This document shows, one piece after another, positions 37,601 through 52,389 of a stretch of 64,000 nucleotides of DNA (its first letter is position 1; each line of letters begins with the position of its first letter). The DNA lies in contig JAIGNY010004520.1 in assembly GCA_020152595.1 (NCBI GenBank), positions 907,501 to 971,500 on the forward strand. The letters are read 5' to 3'. The notes under the pieces were generated by a model. The model searched no databases and was not told where the DNA came from. It was given only the letters and a program-made list of their open reading frames with translations. The position numbers were made by a program, and so were the translations under genes. The DNA is from Chiridota heheva (Eukaryota > Echinodermata > Holothuroidea > Apodida > Chiridotidae).

Positions 37601-40600
37601 CATGGAATCATACCTCTGTGGATGAAGCATGGAATCATACCTCTGTGGATGGCATGGAATCATACCTCTGTGGATGAATCATGGAATCATACCTCTGTGG
37701 ATGAAGCATGGAATCATACCTCTGTGGATGAAGCATGGAATCATACCTCTGGATGGATGAAGCATGGAATCATACCTCTGTGGATGAAGCATGGAATCAT
37801 ACCTCTGTGGATGAAGCATGGAATCATACCTCTGTGGATGAAGCATGGAATCATACCTCTGTGGATGAAGCATGGAATCATACCTCTGTGGATGAAGCAT
37901 GGAATCATACCTCTGTGGATGAACCTCTGTGGCATGGAATCATACCTCTGTGGATGAAGCATGGAATCATACCTCTGTGGATGAAGCATGGAATCATGGA
38001 ATCATACCTCTGTGGATGAAGCATGGAATCATACCTCTGTGGATGAAGCATGGAATCATACCTCTGTGGATGAAGCATGGAATCATACCTCTGTGGATGA
38101 AGCATGGAATCATACCTCTGTGGATGAAGCATGGAATCATACCTCTGTGGATGAAGCATGGAATCATATCATACCTCTGTGGATGAAGCATGGAATCATA
38201 CCTCTGTGGATGAAGCATGGAATCATACCTCTGTGGATGAAGCATGGAATCATACCTCTGTGGATGAAGCATGGAATCATACTCTGTGGATGAAGCATGG
38301 AATCATACCTCTGTGGATGAAGCATGGAATCATACCTCTGTGGATGAAGCATGGAATCATACCTCTGTGGATGAAGCATGGAATCATACCTCTGTGGATG
38401 AAGCATGGAATCATACCTCTGTGGATGAAGCATGGAATCATACCTCTGTGGATGAAGCATGGAATCATACCTCTGTGGATGAAGCATGGAATCATACCTC
38501 TGTGGATGAAGCATGGAATCATACCTCTGTGGATGAAGCATGGAATCATACCTCTGTGGATGAAGCATGGAATCATACCTCTGTGGATGAAGCATGGAAT
38601 CATACCTCTGTGGATGAAGCATGGAATCATACCTCTGTGGATGAAGCATGGAATCATACCTCTGTGGATGAAGCATGGAATCATACCTCTGTGGATGCAT
38701 GGAATCAACCTCTGTGGATGAAGCATGGAATCATACCTCTGTGGATGAAGCATGGAATCATACCTCTGTGGATGAAGCATGGAATCATACCTCTGTGGAT
38801 GAAGCATGGAATCATACCTGTGGATGAAGTGGATGAAGCATGGAATCATACCTCTGTGGATGAAGCATGGAATCATACCTCTGTGGATGAAGCATGGAAT
38901 CATACCTCTGTGGATGAAGCATGGAATCATACCTCTGTGGATGAAGCATGGAATCATACCTCTGTGGATGAAGCATGGAATCATACCTCTGTGGATGAAG
39001 CATGGAATCATACCTCTGTGGATGAAGCATGGAATCATACCTCTGTGGATGAAGCATGGAATCATACCTCTGTGGATGAAGCATGGAATCATACCTCTGT
39101 GGATGAAGCATGGAATCATACCTCTGTGGATGAAGCATGGAATCATACCTCTGTGGATGAAGCATGGAATCATACCTCTGTGGATGAAGCATGGAATCAT
39201 ACCTCTATGGATGAAGCATGGAATCATACCTCTGTGGATGAAGCATGGAATCATACCTCTGTGGATGAAGCATGGAATCATACCTCTGTGGATGAAGCAT
39301 GGAATCATACCTCTGTGGATGAAGCATGGAATCATACCTCTGTGGATGAAGCATGGAATCATACCTCTGTGGATGAAGCATGGAATCATACCTCTGTGGA
39401 TGAAGCATGGAATCATACCTCTGTGGATGAAGCATGGAATCATACCTCTGTGGATGAAGCATGGAATCATACCTCTGTGGATGAAGCATGGAATCATACC
39501 TCTGTGGATGAAGCATGGAATCATACCTCTGTGGATGAAGCATGGAATCATACCTCTGTGGATGAAGCATGGAATCATACCTCTGTGGATGAAGCATGGA
39601 ATCATACCTCTGTGGATGAAGCATGGAATCATACCTCTGTGGATGAAGCATGGAATCATACCTCTGTGGATGAAGCATGGAATCATACCTCTGTGGATGA
39701 AGCATGGAATCATACCTCTGTGGATGAAGCATGGAATCATACCTCTGTGGATGAAGCATGCATGGAATCATACCTCTGTGGATGAAGCATGGAATCATAC
39801 CTCTGTGGATGAAGCATGGAATCATACCTCTGTGGATGAAGCATGGAATCATACCTCTGTGGATGAAGCATGGAATCATACCTCTGTGGATGAAGCATGG
39901 AATCATACCTCTGTGGGATGAATCATACCTCTGCATGGAATCATACCTCTGTGGATGAAGCATGGAATCATACCTCTGTGGATGAAGCATGGAATCATAC
40001 CTCTGTGGATGAAGCATGGAATCATACCTCTATGGATGAAGCATGGAATCATACCTCTGTGGATGAAGCATGGAATCATACCTCTGTGGATGAAGCATGG
40101 AATCATACCTCTGTGGATGAAGCATGGAATCATACCTCTGTGGATGAAGCATGGAATCATACCTCTGTGGATGAAGCATGGAATCATACCTCTGTGGATG
40201 AAGCATGGAATCATACCTCTGTGGATGAAGCATGGAATCATACCTCTGTGGATGAAGCATGGAATCATACCTCTGTGGATGAAGCATGGAATCATACCTC
40301 TGTGGATGAAGCATGGAATCATACCTCTGTGGATGAAGCATGGAATCATACCTCTGTGGATGAAGCATGGAATCATACCTCTGTGGATGAAGCATGGAAT
40401 CATACCTCTGTGGATGAAGCATGGAATCATACCTCTGTGGATGAAGCATGGAATCATACCTCTGTGGATGAAGCATGGAATCATACCTCTGTGGATGAAG
40501 CATGGAATCATACCTCTGTGGATGAAGCATGGAATCATACCTCTGTGGATGAAGCATGGAATCATACTCTGTGGATGAAGCATGGAATCATATCTCTGTG

Positions 40601-41470
40601 GATGAAGCATGGAATCATACCTCTGTGGATGAAGCATGGAATCATACCTCTGTGGATGAAGCATGGAATCATACCTCTGTGGATGAAGCATGGAATCATA
40701 CCTCTGTGGATGAAGCATGGAATCATACCTCTGTGGATGAAGCATGGAATCATACCTCTGTGGATAAAGCATGGGAATCATACCTCTGTGGATGAAGCAT
40801 GGAATCATACCTCTGTGGATGAAGCATGGAATCATACCTCTGTGGATGAAGCATGGAATCATACCTCTATGGATGAAGCATGGAATCATACCTCTATGGA
40901 TGAAGCATGGAATCATACCTCTGTGGATGAAGCATGGAATCATACCTCTATGGATGAAGCATGGAATCATACCTCTATGGATGAAGCATGGAATCATACC
41001 TCTATGGATGAAGCATGGAATCATACCTCTGTGGATGAAGCATGGAATCATACCTCTGTGGATGAAGCATGGAATCATACCTCTGTGGATGAAGCATGGA
41101 ATCATACCTCTGTGGATGAAGCATGGAATCATACCTCTGTGGATGAAGCATGGAATCATACCTCTGTGGATGAAGCATGGAATCATACCTCTGTGGATGA
41201 AGCATGGAATCATACCTCTGTGGATGAAGCATGGAATCATACCTCTGTGGATGAAGCATGGAATCATACCTCTGTGGATGAAGCATGGAATCATACCTCT
41301 GTGGATGAAGCATGGAATCATACCTCTGTGGATGAAGCATGGAATCATACCTCTGTGGATGAAGCATGGAATCATACCTATGTAGATGAAGCATGGAATC
41401 ATACCTCTGTGGATGAAGCATGGAATCATACCTCTGTGGATGAAGCATGGAATCATACCTCTGTGGATGA
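31611..41470. repeat. 27-bp satellite, block B (about 365 units)
   Basis: The 27-bp unit of block A resumes at 31611. From 31.6 to about 33.1 kb units have many small indels, whereas from about 33.8 to 41.4 kb they are nearly identical, with occasional loss of one C (ATACTCTGTGG). The array ends at about 41470 in unique sequence. One + frame runs a further 90 codons past the array with no recognisable domain. All kilobase-scale frames here are repeat artefacts. Confidence 0.97.
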
Positions 41471-43595
41471 ACAGATGAAGGAATATTCAATCAGGGAGTT
41501 GTTATCTTTTGAAATGTTTATTTGTTTATCAAATCATTGGTTTTATAGTGGTTTTCATAACACATATTTTGATATTAAAGATAGTAAGAAAATCATCATG
41601 ATATATATTTTGATATTAATGATAGCAAGAAAAGGCATTATGACCAGGTATCGGAAAGTATTTTCCAACATTAGCGAGTTACAATTGCATACCTCTCCAA
41701 TCTTACGGAAATTTGCGAAGTATTATTTTAGTTGAGACGTTTGTTTGGAGTTTGAAATAATCCAAAAAGAATGGAGCAAAAGTTCTCTTCTTGGAGCCAC
41801 TAAAAATTCCTTTAAAACAAATATTCCTATGTTTTTTGTAACCTTTTATGAAAAAAGAGAACAATTTTAGAAACAAATCAGTACAAAATCATGTTGATAT
41901 GTTATTCCTACCAAGAGATATTCAAATTTTAATGTTCACAAAACATGCCAATAAACGAGTAGGAAAAGGCTCGGTATGACATCACAGCAACACATTCTCC
42001 CACAAAGTTTGTTTTTATTAACATCTATCATCCTGCTAGAAAAATAAATTGATGAAAGTTAGGTATTTATATACATTGCCAAATATACCCTACTTCAATA
42101 ACTTTTGGAAAATTGTTTCTAATCATACAGCAACAAGCAATTAACATTCAAAGAAATACATAAACATTTGCAACGGAATTGTCTCTATGACATCATGAAA
42201 CACGAATTCATCATACTGTACAAAAACTTTAAAATGCAATTGGGAATTCTTTAAAAATCCATATCTCCTGAATGGAATATGATATCGACCTGCTTTTTGT
42301 ACCAAAATAGCTCTAAACGTATACTCTTGCAAATAAATGTTAAAAAAATGGGAATATTCCTTTAAAAATCCATATCTTCTGAACGGAATATGATATCGAC
42401 CTGATCTTTGTACCAAATTAACTCCAAAGGTTTGCTCTTTCAAATACAATTTTACAAAAAAACCATCCTTGAGGAATGTGGCCTAAAGCACTAAGAGTAC
42501 TTTTCTTACACATCTAATCCTGGTACTAAATCTGCACAATGATTGTGTATACCGATGGCAGGTCTAGGATTTTCAAGAAGATAATGTGCATGATGTGAGC
42601 TTTAGACTCGACCACCTTTTTGTATTACCAAAGTTTTAAGACACTCGTTCAATAAAATTATTTACAAACTAAAGAGATTGTGGCAAACTGTAGCGAGACA
42701 TCTTCCCTATTATGTAAAGATGAAATTGAAATTTTAAACGTAGTTGAAAAACAAGAAAGAATGTTCAAGAAAAGTTATCTCAAGTAAAAATTTCATGAAT
42801 GAGAGAAATTTTGATTCATATCAAAGTTGAATAAAGAGTAAAAACCTTATCTTATTATTCATGAAAATATATCGGTAATCAGTAATTTATCAGTCATAAT
42901 TTTGTAGCTGGATGCTTCAATATTCTGTTTTGCCGATTACAACGATAGTTCTTGGCAATACATATCTACCGTGTAGTGTTTTGTAGTCATGTCCTCAATA
43001 TAAATTATGAGCATAAACGTTGCCTCATTCACTTATAGATGTATCAACAGTAATTAGCCAAAAACCTTTACTGAACACTTAGATTCAGAACTATAATAGC
43101 TGGCACCGTAATTACATTCATTTGTTGTAGTAACTCTGCCCTAAATAGCTAGAGCAATCGATCCACCAATGTTTGGGATTCGTTAAAACCAATCATTCAA
43201 GTACGTAAAGCAAGTTTGAAAATATCTTAAGAAATATAACAAGTGTCATTTCCTGATCAACCTTCGCATTCGTTGCACTATCTACGCACGAGTGCGATTT
43301 TAAGATTTAGTGTTGGTAGGAGAGGAGCAAACGTAGAGGAAGGGGATGGGAGAGTAAATGGTGGTAGTGGAAGTGTGGAAGTGAAGGGACTACGGATACA
43401 AGGGGGAAGGATAGTTGGTAATGTCTACAATTTTTCACTTATCTCAGTTGTGTTATTTGTTCTATTATATCTTATATTATATACTAGGGAGTGTTTTTAC
43501 CATGTTAAGCTCTTCAGAGTTCTATCTTTGGTAAACACTTCCTTTCGGATTACTGTTGATACTTTTCTATGACTATGAAATAATTTAAGTTTTAG
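41471..43595. other. Unique intronic sequence with a 110-bp tandem duplication
   Basis: Intron 1 sequence right of the satellite. At 42250 and 42361 a block begins TTTAAAAATCCATATCT and continues GGAATATGATATCGACCTG and TTTGTACCAAA, duplicated in tandem about 110 bp apart. Neither the frame at 43243-43572 nor others show a known domain. Confidence 0.55.
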
Positions 43596-46427
<2,832 letters not shown>

Positions 46428-47159
46428 ATGATATGGAGAACACCCAGTAATACATCATAATATGGATAACGCCCAGTAATATACCATAATGTGGAGAACG
46501 CCCAGTAAAACATCATAATATGGAGAACGCCTAGTAATATATTATAATATGGAAAACGCCCAGTAATACATCATAATATGGAGAACGCCTAATAATACAT
46601 CATAATATGGAGAACGCCCAGTAATACATCATACTATGGAGAACGCCCAGTAATACATCATAATATGGAGAACGCCCAGTAATACATCATAATATGGAGA
46701 ACGTTTCGTAATATATCATAAAATGGAGAACATTTAGTAATATATCATAATATGGAGAATGCCCGGTAATACATCATAATATGGAGAACGTCCAATAATA
46801 CATCATAATGTGGAGAACGCCCAGTAATACATCATACTATGGAGAACGCCTAGTAATACATCATAATATGGAGAACGCCCAGTAATACATCATAATATGG
46901 AGAACGTTTCGTAAAATATCATAAAATGGAGAACATTTAGTAATATATCATAATATGGAGAATGCCCAGTAATACATCATAATATGGAGAACGCTCAATA
47001 ATACATCATAATGTGGATAACGCCCAGTAAAACATCATAATATGGAGAACGCCCAGTAATATATCATAATATGGAGAACGCCCACTAATACATCACAATA
47101 TAGAGAACGCCCACTAATACATCATAATATGGAGAACGCCCAATAATGCATCATAATAT
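46428..47159. repeat. 29-bp minisatellite (about 25 units)
   Basis: The unit is ATATGGAGAACGCCCAG followed by TAATACATCATA, with a 29-bp spacing (for example 46621 to 46650). Variants include ACGTTTCGTAA and ACATTTAGTAA. The block containing these two variants occurs twice (about 46695-46760 and 46900-46960), indicating a duplicated segment. Confidence 0.95.
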
Positions 47160-47630
47160 TGAAATTATAAACATGAACATAGTTTACTTGTTAGTGTCTG
47201 TAAATTAAAATCTGTTAAATGGTGAATTTATTATAAAAAATATAAAGTTTACGTTTTTGTTCATTATTTCTAAAGCAAGTTTACATGTTTCCTCTAAAAG
47301 TCCGTAGAATTATGAAACCCTGTTTTACGGTATTTGATTGTTAAATGCTGGGGAAACTGGTTGCTATGAAAGACTAAAAGTGTATCATTATCTGACACAA
47401 TAATCAGCAAATTATGTTCCAAACTTATTGCATCAAGTACTATAAAAACACTCATGTTTAACAAATGTAAATTATTTGAATATTTTCTTTGTTACTATAA
47501 CCAACATTTCTATATCTCAATAGTAAGATTTTGTTTACAAAAAATACTCTCACTCATTTGCTATCAGATTAGTTGAATTGTATTATGTTAATCAACTTTT
47601 TTGTGTCCTTAAATGTCTATTGTTAAATTG
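47160..47630. other. Intronic sequence, nothing recognised
   Basis: AT-rich interval ending in a (GA)n tract at 47631-47652. Confidence 0.4.
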
Positions 47631-47653
47631 AGAGAGAGAGAGAGAGAGAGAGT

Positions 47654-47750
47654 TGAACACACAATTACAATGACGGGGTCGTCGCCTGCGTATTCGGTTA
47701 TGATAGTACAAATGCTATCACGAAACGCTTAATACGACCCGGACGAGAAC
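47654..47750 (-). repeat. SINE family 1, 5'-truncated copy
   Basis: Contains only the 3' half of the family: complement of TCGTCCGGGTCGTATTAAGC, the GTGATAGCAT block, and CGCAGGCGACGACCCCGTCA. The (GA)n tract sits where its 3' tail should be. 5' truncation is expected from incomplete target-primed reverse transcription. Confidence 0.85.
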
Positions 47751-48381
47751 TCTGCAACGATTACACTTATATCATTCATTATACAAAGTAATGTTTGTTC
47801 TTTTTAGCAAATGTGATTAAAGAATTTTTCGTGGATGTTTTTTGAGTTGTGCGAAGTATTCGAGAACAGAAGCTAAGTGTTTGTGGGGTTTGTCGGACAT
47901 GTCATATATTCCTTATGTGTGTTACTAAATAACTGCACATGAAGTACCCTTATGTTTAAATCCATTTATGCGAAGACATGTTCATAAGTTTTGCAAAGTG
48001 TTTTACTTTTTGATAAAGTGTAAAACGACCAAATTTTCAGGATCACATTAATGGAAGGCGTTATTAACACATTAAATGGCAAGGCATTTGTCACAGTGGG
48101 CAGGTGGGTCACTATCTGCATCTGCCACAGTACTAAAATAAATTCTGGGACTTTACCTTTTTCTGCTCCAAGCTGCACAAAACCAATTGATTACAAGATT
48201 TCTTATCCCATTAATTAATATATTGTATGTATTTAGTTATAATCTTATAGTTATATAAAAGAATACATGACACCTCATTGATTATGACATATTTTTAAAC
48301 CTTTTTTGATACCAAATAGTTATTTTCCCCTGAATGGAGAATTTTCCTCACATGGTACATTTCCTTAAACGTTTTAAAGGA
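47751..48381. other. Intronic sequence, nothing recognised
   Basis: AT-rich interval between the SINE fragment and the fold-back MITE. No coding similarity in the short minus frame at 47966-48178. Confidence 0.4.
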
Positions 48382-49256
48382 TTAGTTCAGGGATCAGGCA
48401 CGTTCATCTTATGATATAAAAGAGGACATTAAAAGAAATAAAATGATTATCTACCTACTGTGGTGTAGCGGTTATCATACCTGTTTACAGACCACGAGGC
48501 CCTGGATTCAAGCCTGGGTTGGGTAGACACGCCAGTGTACCACAACTGGTTATCAAAAGCCGTGGACATTGACTTGGTTGTCGATGTTATGTCTGTCCGT
48601 ACGTCGTACCTGTGTTCTCGTCCGGGTCGTATTAAGCGTTTCGTGATAGCATTCTTACTATCATAACCGAATACGCAGGCGACGACCCCGTCATTGTAAT
48701 TGTGTGTTCACTCGTCCTCGTCGTCGAAATAAAATGATGAAGAAACTAAGTCAATAACTAAGTTCTTTAAGGAGATAGTCAAGTTTAAAGTCTGTCTCAT
48801 CTGTTTAAAAATGTCTGGCATGTCTGGTGTAGAAGTCTACTGTAGAAGGTTGGCGCCATCATCCTCACATTGTTAACAATTGTTAATGTATTTTAAAGAA
48901 ACTTTATTACACTTTTTGACTACCTGAATTACTTTTCTCAAACCTTCAGGTGGACAATTATAATTACCCTTCCTAGATTCTAGATTTCCTGACATCCAAT
49001 GGTTTTTAAGCCACAAAATCGCAGGACCAAATATGATAGAATACATAAAGACATTGAGGAATCTGAGGCTTTTATGTCACAACTAGTCTGATTTCAGTCA
49101 TTTCTACACGCATGGTACCAAACTTGAAACTTAAATATCTTCTTAACTGAATAAGATTTATGAATGTTTTCTTCATCAATGTGTTTCTTTTGAAGTCTTT
49201 TTTCATATAAGATGAACTTGCTTGACCCCTGAACTAATCCTTTAAGTAAAAAATTC
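48382..49256. mobile_element. Fold-back MITE copy 1, interrupted by a SINE
   Basis: The left arm starts TTAAAGGATTAGTTCAGGG and the right end is its complement, CCTGAACTAATCCTTTAA. Internal blocks of the arms also match in inverted order over roughly 170 bp each: TTCATCTTAT, GATGAAGAAA, AAGTTTAAAGT. The middle holds CGATTTTGTGGCTTAAAAACC in complement. Removing the nested SINE leaves about 590 bp. A second copy in the opposite orientation is at 62692-63272, so this is a real family. No transposase; the superfamily is unknown. Confidence 0.82.
48448..48725 (+). repeat. SINE family 1, full-length copy with target duplication
   Basis: tRNA-like head with GTGGTGTAGCGGTTATCATA (A box) and GGATTCAAGCCTGG (B box). 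The body has GCCGTGGACATTGACTTGG and GGGTCGTATTAAGCGTTTCG, and the 3' end is CTCGTCCTCGTCGTCG. It is flanked by a perfect 13-bp direct repeat GAAATAAAATGAT (48435-48447 and 48726-48738), the target-site duplication of a LINE-mobilised insertion into the MITE arm. Confidence 0.93.
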
Positions 49257-49885
49257 CCTGCAAATGCTGGCCCGTTGAATATGAAGAGACTAATTTACAT
49301 TTCCGTCATTAAAATACATACAGGTTACTATTTTCCATTGTCATTGATCCCAACAAGTGAATAGACTTATTTAGAGGTAATTGACCTGAAATTCACCCTA
49401 CGTGCAACCAGAAAGTCAAATCTAGATTAAATCTGTACTCTATAATTGCAATGATAAAACTGCAATGAATGTAATTGGAATCAGGTTCGGCTAACTAATT
49501 AGCTAGACCTGATTTACTGCCATGAGATGCACCGAGGTTCACTCTGATTTAGGTTTCTGATTGTGATTTGCTTATTTATGCAAGGAAACATCCAATGCAG
49601 ACTATGGACTGATGGAAAACAGGGCAAGTTGACAAAGCTGTTCAAATTTCTAAAAGTATAAGTAAAAGTTAACATTTTAACAATCTGTGGAGAATACACG
49701 CAATTTGAGTGTACTGATATATCGGAACATGTGGTTTGGAGTGTTAATCCTCGTGTTCCTTTACAGGGTAATTCGAATCCCAAAGTCCCACTGTTAGATC
49801 TCTTTTTAGAAGTGGGGGTCTGCTGTTCCGCGTTCTTGATCACTTCTGTACACCCAACAGGGTATGTCCAATTATTAAGACTGAT
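49257..49885. other. Intronic sequence, nothing firm
   Basis: Unique AT-rich sequence. Around 49770-49790 a GGTAATTCGAATCCC stretch resembles a B box but lacks a convincing A box. It may be an old SINE remnant. Confidence 0.4.
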
Positions 49886-50162
49886 CGCCGACGACGACGA
49901 ATGAACAAACACAATTACAATGACGGGGTCGTCGCCTGCGTATTCGGTTATGATAGTAACAATGCTATCACGAGACGCTTAATACGACCCGGACGAGAAC
50001 AGGTACGACGTACGGACAGACATAACATCAACAACCAAGTCAATGTCCACGGCCGTTGATAACCAGTTGTGGTGCACTGGCGTTTCTACCCAACCCAGGC
50101 TTGAAGTCAGGGCCTTGTGGTCTGTAGTCATGTATGATAACCGCTACACCACTGTAGGTAGG
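49886..50162 (-). repeat. SINE family 1, full-length copy, reverse orientation
   Basis: The reverse complement starts CCTACCTACAGTGGTGTAGC and follows the copy at 48448 throughout, ending CGTCGTCGTCGGCG. It is oriented opposite to that copy, about 1.16 kb away within the same intron. No clear target duplication was found. Confidence 0.9.
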
Positions 50163-50877
50163 CCATGATTCAATCCAAGCACCTTAAATAAGCTGATAAT
50201 TGTAGACCGTCATTACCGTGTGATTGATCCGACATCAGTTTTCACCACCACTATCAATCGGTATATACTCTTGATTGTTATTGAACTGCCTAGTGTTAAC
50301 GTTGATACACATCAATTGTATGGATCACTATATATTCCTTACATCAGTATTTAGAAATTTAAAAAAAAAAAGCAGTCTTTATGATCTGACTTTGGTCCCT
50401 AATTGAATGTTACAAGCTTAACACGATCAGCAATGCTCATTTTCAAAAAGCTAGGTAACATTCTTTTAAAATTCCCTTACAGCTAATATTATTCAATTTC
50501 AATAACATTCAACTTATTTTTCACAAATATTGCATACCCAAAAGTCATATGAATTATTTGGAATGTAAACTAGAATAGTGTATGTCGTTATCGTCATGAT
50601 ATCATCAGGTGTGAGTTTAAAGATCATTTTTAAAGTACATATCATTTTAAATGTTTTAAGCTTAATTAGTGTACATTTTGTTCACCCAATTTTTGTTTCA
50701 CCCATTTAATGGTTGAGCATTACAATCAAAGCTTGTCAACGTAATATTGCAATCATTATTAGCATCATACTTTACATTACGAATATCATTTGGATAGAGA
50801 TCTACAGTATAATCAGATGATTATTGGCACAATTTAAAAAGCTTGTAATAAGAAGTATTATGTAGTATAGAGAAGAA
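50163..50877. other. Intronic sequence, nothing recognised
   Basis: AT-rich unique sequence between the SINE and the MITE near exon 2. Confidence 0.4.
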
Positions 50878-51269
50878 GGCCGGATTTCGCCCTGTGGAGG
50901 CCCATGGGCAACTTCAGGGGTGGAAGCCTACACTACTTTAATGACCGTCGTCCTGGGAGGGGTCTAAGGGGAGGGGTTGTACCCCCTTTGGATTTTTTTT
51001 GGAATAATTCAGGGTGCTTAGATGCAAAATGGTGCAGAATTTTGTGCTTTTTTAAGTAAATTTATGTTCAAGAATGTTCATTTTGAAAGCCTGTTTGCCT
51101 GCCCAATTTCAGTGCAAATGAACAGGCTGCTACCACTCTTACCAATGTAAATTAACAGGTTGCTACCACATTTTCTCCTTACAATTTGTTTTCATGAAAT
51201 ATGTGGAGCCCCTGCTTGTGGAGGCCCATGGGCAACTGCCCACGTTGTCCATTGCTAAATCCGGCCCTG
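50878..51269. mobile_element. hAT-like MITE, about 390 bp
   Basis: The left end GGCCGGATTT and the right end AAATCCGGCCCTG are inverted complements. GTGGAGGCCCATGGGCAACT occurs near both ends in the same orientation. A CAGGGCCGGATTTA-type terminus is common in non-autonomous hAT elements of animals (recalled). The interior also has a TAACAGG/GAACAGG-CTGCTACCAC pair. No exact 8-bp target duplication was seen. It ends only 80 bp before GPCR exon 2. Confidence 0.65.
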
Positions 51270-51349
51270 GTAGAAAATGATGCATACTGTCATTAGCAAA
51301 GGAAATTTGAGGAAGGTTTTATTTGTTTTGCTATCTTTTTTTACTGTAG

Positions 51350-51757
51350 ATTGTTGTTACTGTGAGCACAACAACACTAACAGCCATTGGTATTGATAGA
51401 TACCTGGCCGTCGTCCATCCTTTGAAAAGCCGTCGAAGTCGGTCGAACAGCAAAAAGAGTATCATTGCCACGTGGGTAGGTTCCATCCTCCTAGCACTCA
51501 TACCGTTTATCAATGGCCGCGCCGCGGAGCCGATAGAATGTGGTGGAAAGCAGGTTATTCATTGTTATAACAACTGGAATGACTATAGACTTTTGAGATT
51601 ACTCTTCCAGTTACTTGTATTAAGCACACAATACCTGTTTCCAATGTCCGTGATGACGTACACCTATTCAGTTGTATGCTTTAAGCTATGGGGAAGGACG
51701 CTGCCTGGAAATGCTGACCGTGAGAGGGATTTAAGTGTGTCAAAAAATAAAAAGAAG
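51350..51757 (+). CDS. Neuropeptide-type class A GPCR, coding exon 2 (TM3 to ICL3)
   Basis: The acceptor is TTTTTTTACTGTAG|ATT and the donor AAG|GTTAGT, giving 136 codons in phase 0 at both ends (residues 109-244). The exon completes TM3 (VSTTTLTAIGI) and supplies DRY (124-126) followed by LAVVHPLKSR, the typical ICL2 of peptide receptors. TM4 has Trp150 and Pro160. ECL2 holds two cysteines (172 and 180), one of which should pair with Cys100. TM5 contains QYLFPMSVMTYTY with Pro206. ICL3 is short and basic, ending KNKKK. All the hallmarks expected between TM3 and TM6 are present without a stop or frameshift, which argues for an active gene rather than a retrocopy. Intron 1 before it is 34,766 bp and packed with repeats. 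Confidence 0.93.
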
Positions 51758-52385
51758 GTTAGTTTTTGATTATATTTCTTTCTGTGTTACCTGATAGCTT
51801 TGCAAGATATAGACTTTGTGGTTAGGTTTATTCAATCACATAATTGTTCTCTAATTTTAAATGGTGTTGTATTTGGCAATTATCTTCCCACATAATGAAA
51901 ACCAGTAAATGTACATTGGTCTGAGAACTTGAAGGTAATGTCCGGTTCTTCATATCTTTAGTCGCGTAACAGGGATTCTTACAGTAATAACACAAAATAT
52001 ATTCTTGTTTCCTTTAATATTACATGTTGAATATATCATTTCAATTAATACAAAGTTTGATTTGAAATATACTTTTAAAGCTTAGACGGAATAAGTTTAA
52101 GCTCGAAAACCATTCTTTCCATTCCTGACTTTAGTTTAGTTCTGCCTCCCGAAGCAAACTTCCTTAATTATCTGTACTGAATTTCGTTGGCCCAACTTAC
52201 CTATAAGCTAGCCAATCATTGTATCGAACATGTTTTTACATGAAATCGTAGCCAATAACTAAATTTAAGGAATACAAACTTTCAACCAATTAAGAGATAC
52301 TAACGTGCATTTTGAAAAATGTTTGTCCAAATAGGTTAAGATTAATCCGAAGTCATTTCATTCTTATGTTTGTTTAAAGCAAAAA
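51758..52385. other. GPCR intron 2, 5' part
   Basis: Unique AT-rich intron sequence after the donor AAG|GTTAGT. No additional exon is required, since ICL3 joins directly to TM6. Confidence 0.5.
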
Positions 52386-52389
52386 ACCA

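Noticed and set aside
21750-41470. Very long frames (up to about 1,060 codons) on both strands
   Set aside because: They are exact translations of a 27-bp tandem unit. Overlapping frames on both strands are open at once, they begin and end at indels, and they have no domain or unique sequence.
21750-41470. CRISPR-like regular repeat
   Set aside because: Units are directly adjacent without unique spacers, and the context is a eukaryotic intron.
48448-48530. Functional tRNA gene
   Set aside because: A and B boxes are present but the cloverleaf arms do not close, and the same head is joined to a shared SINE body with a target duplication.
49514-49912. 132-codon minus-strand frame
   Set aside because: It runs into the 3' end of a SINE and has no family resemblance.
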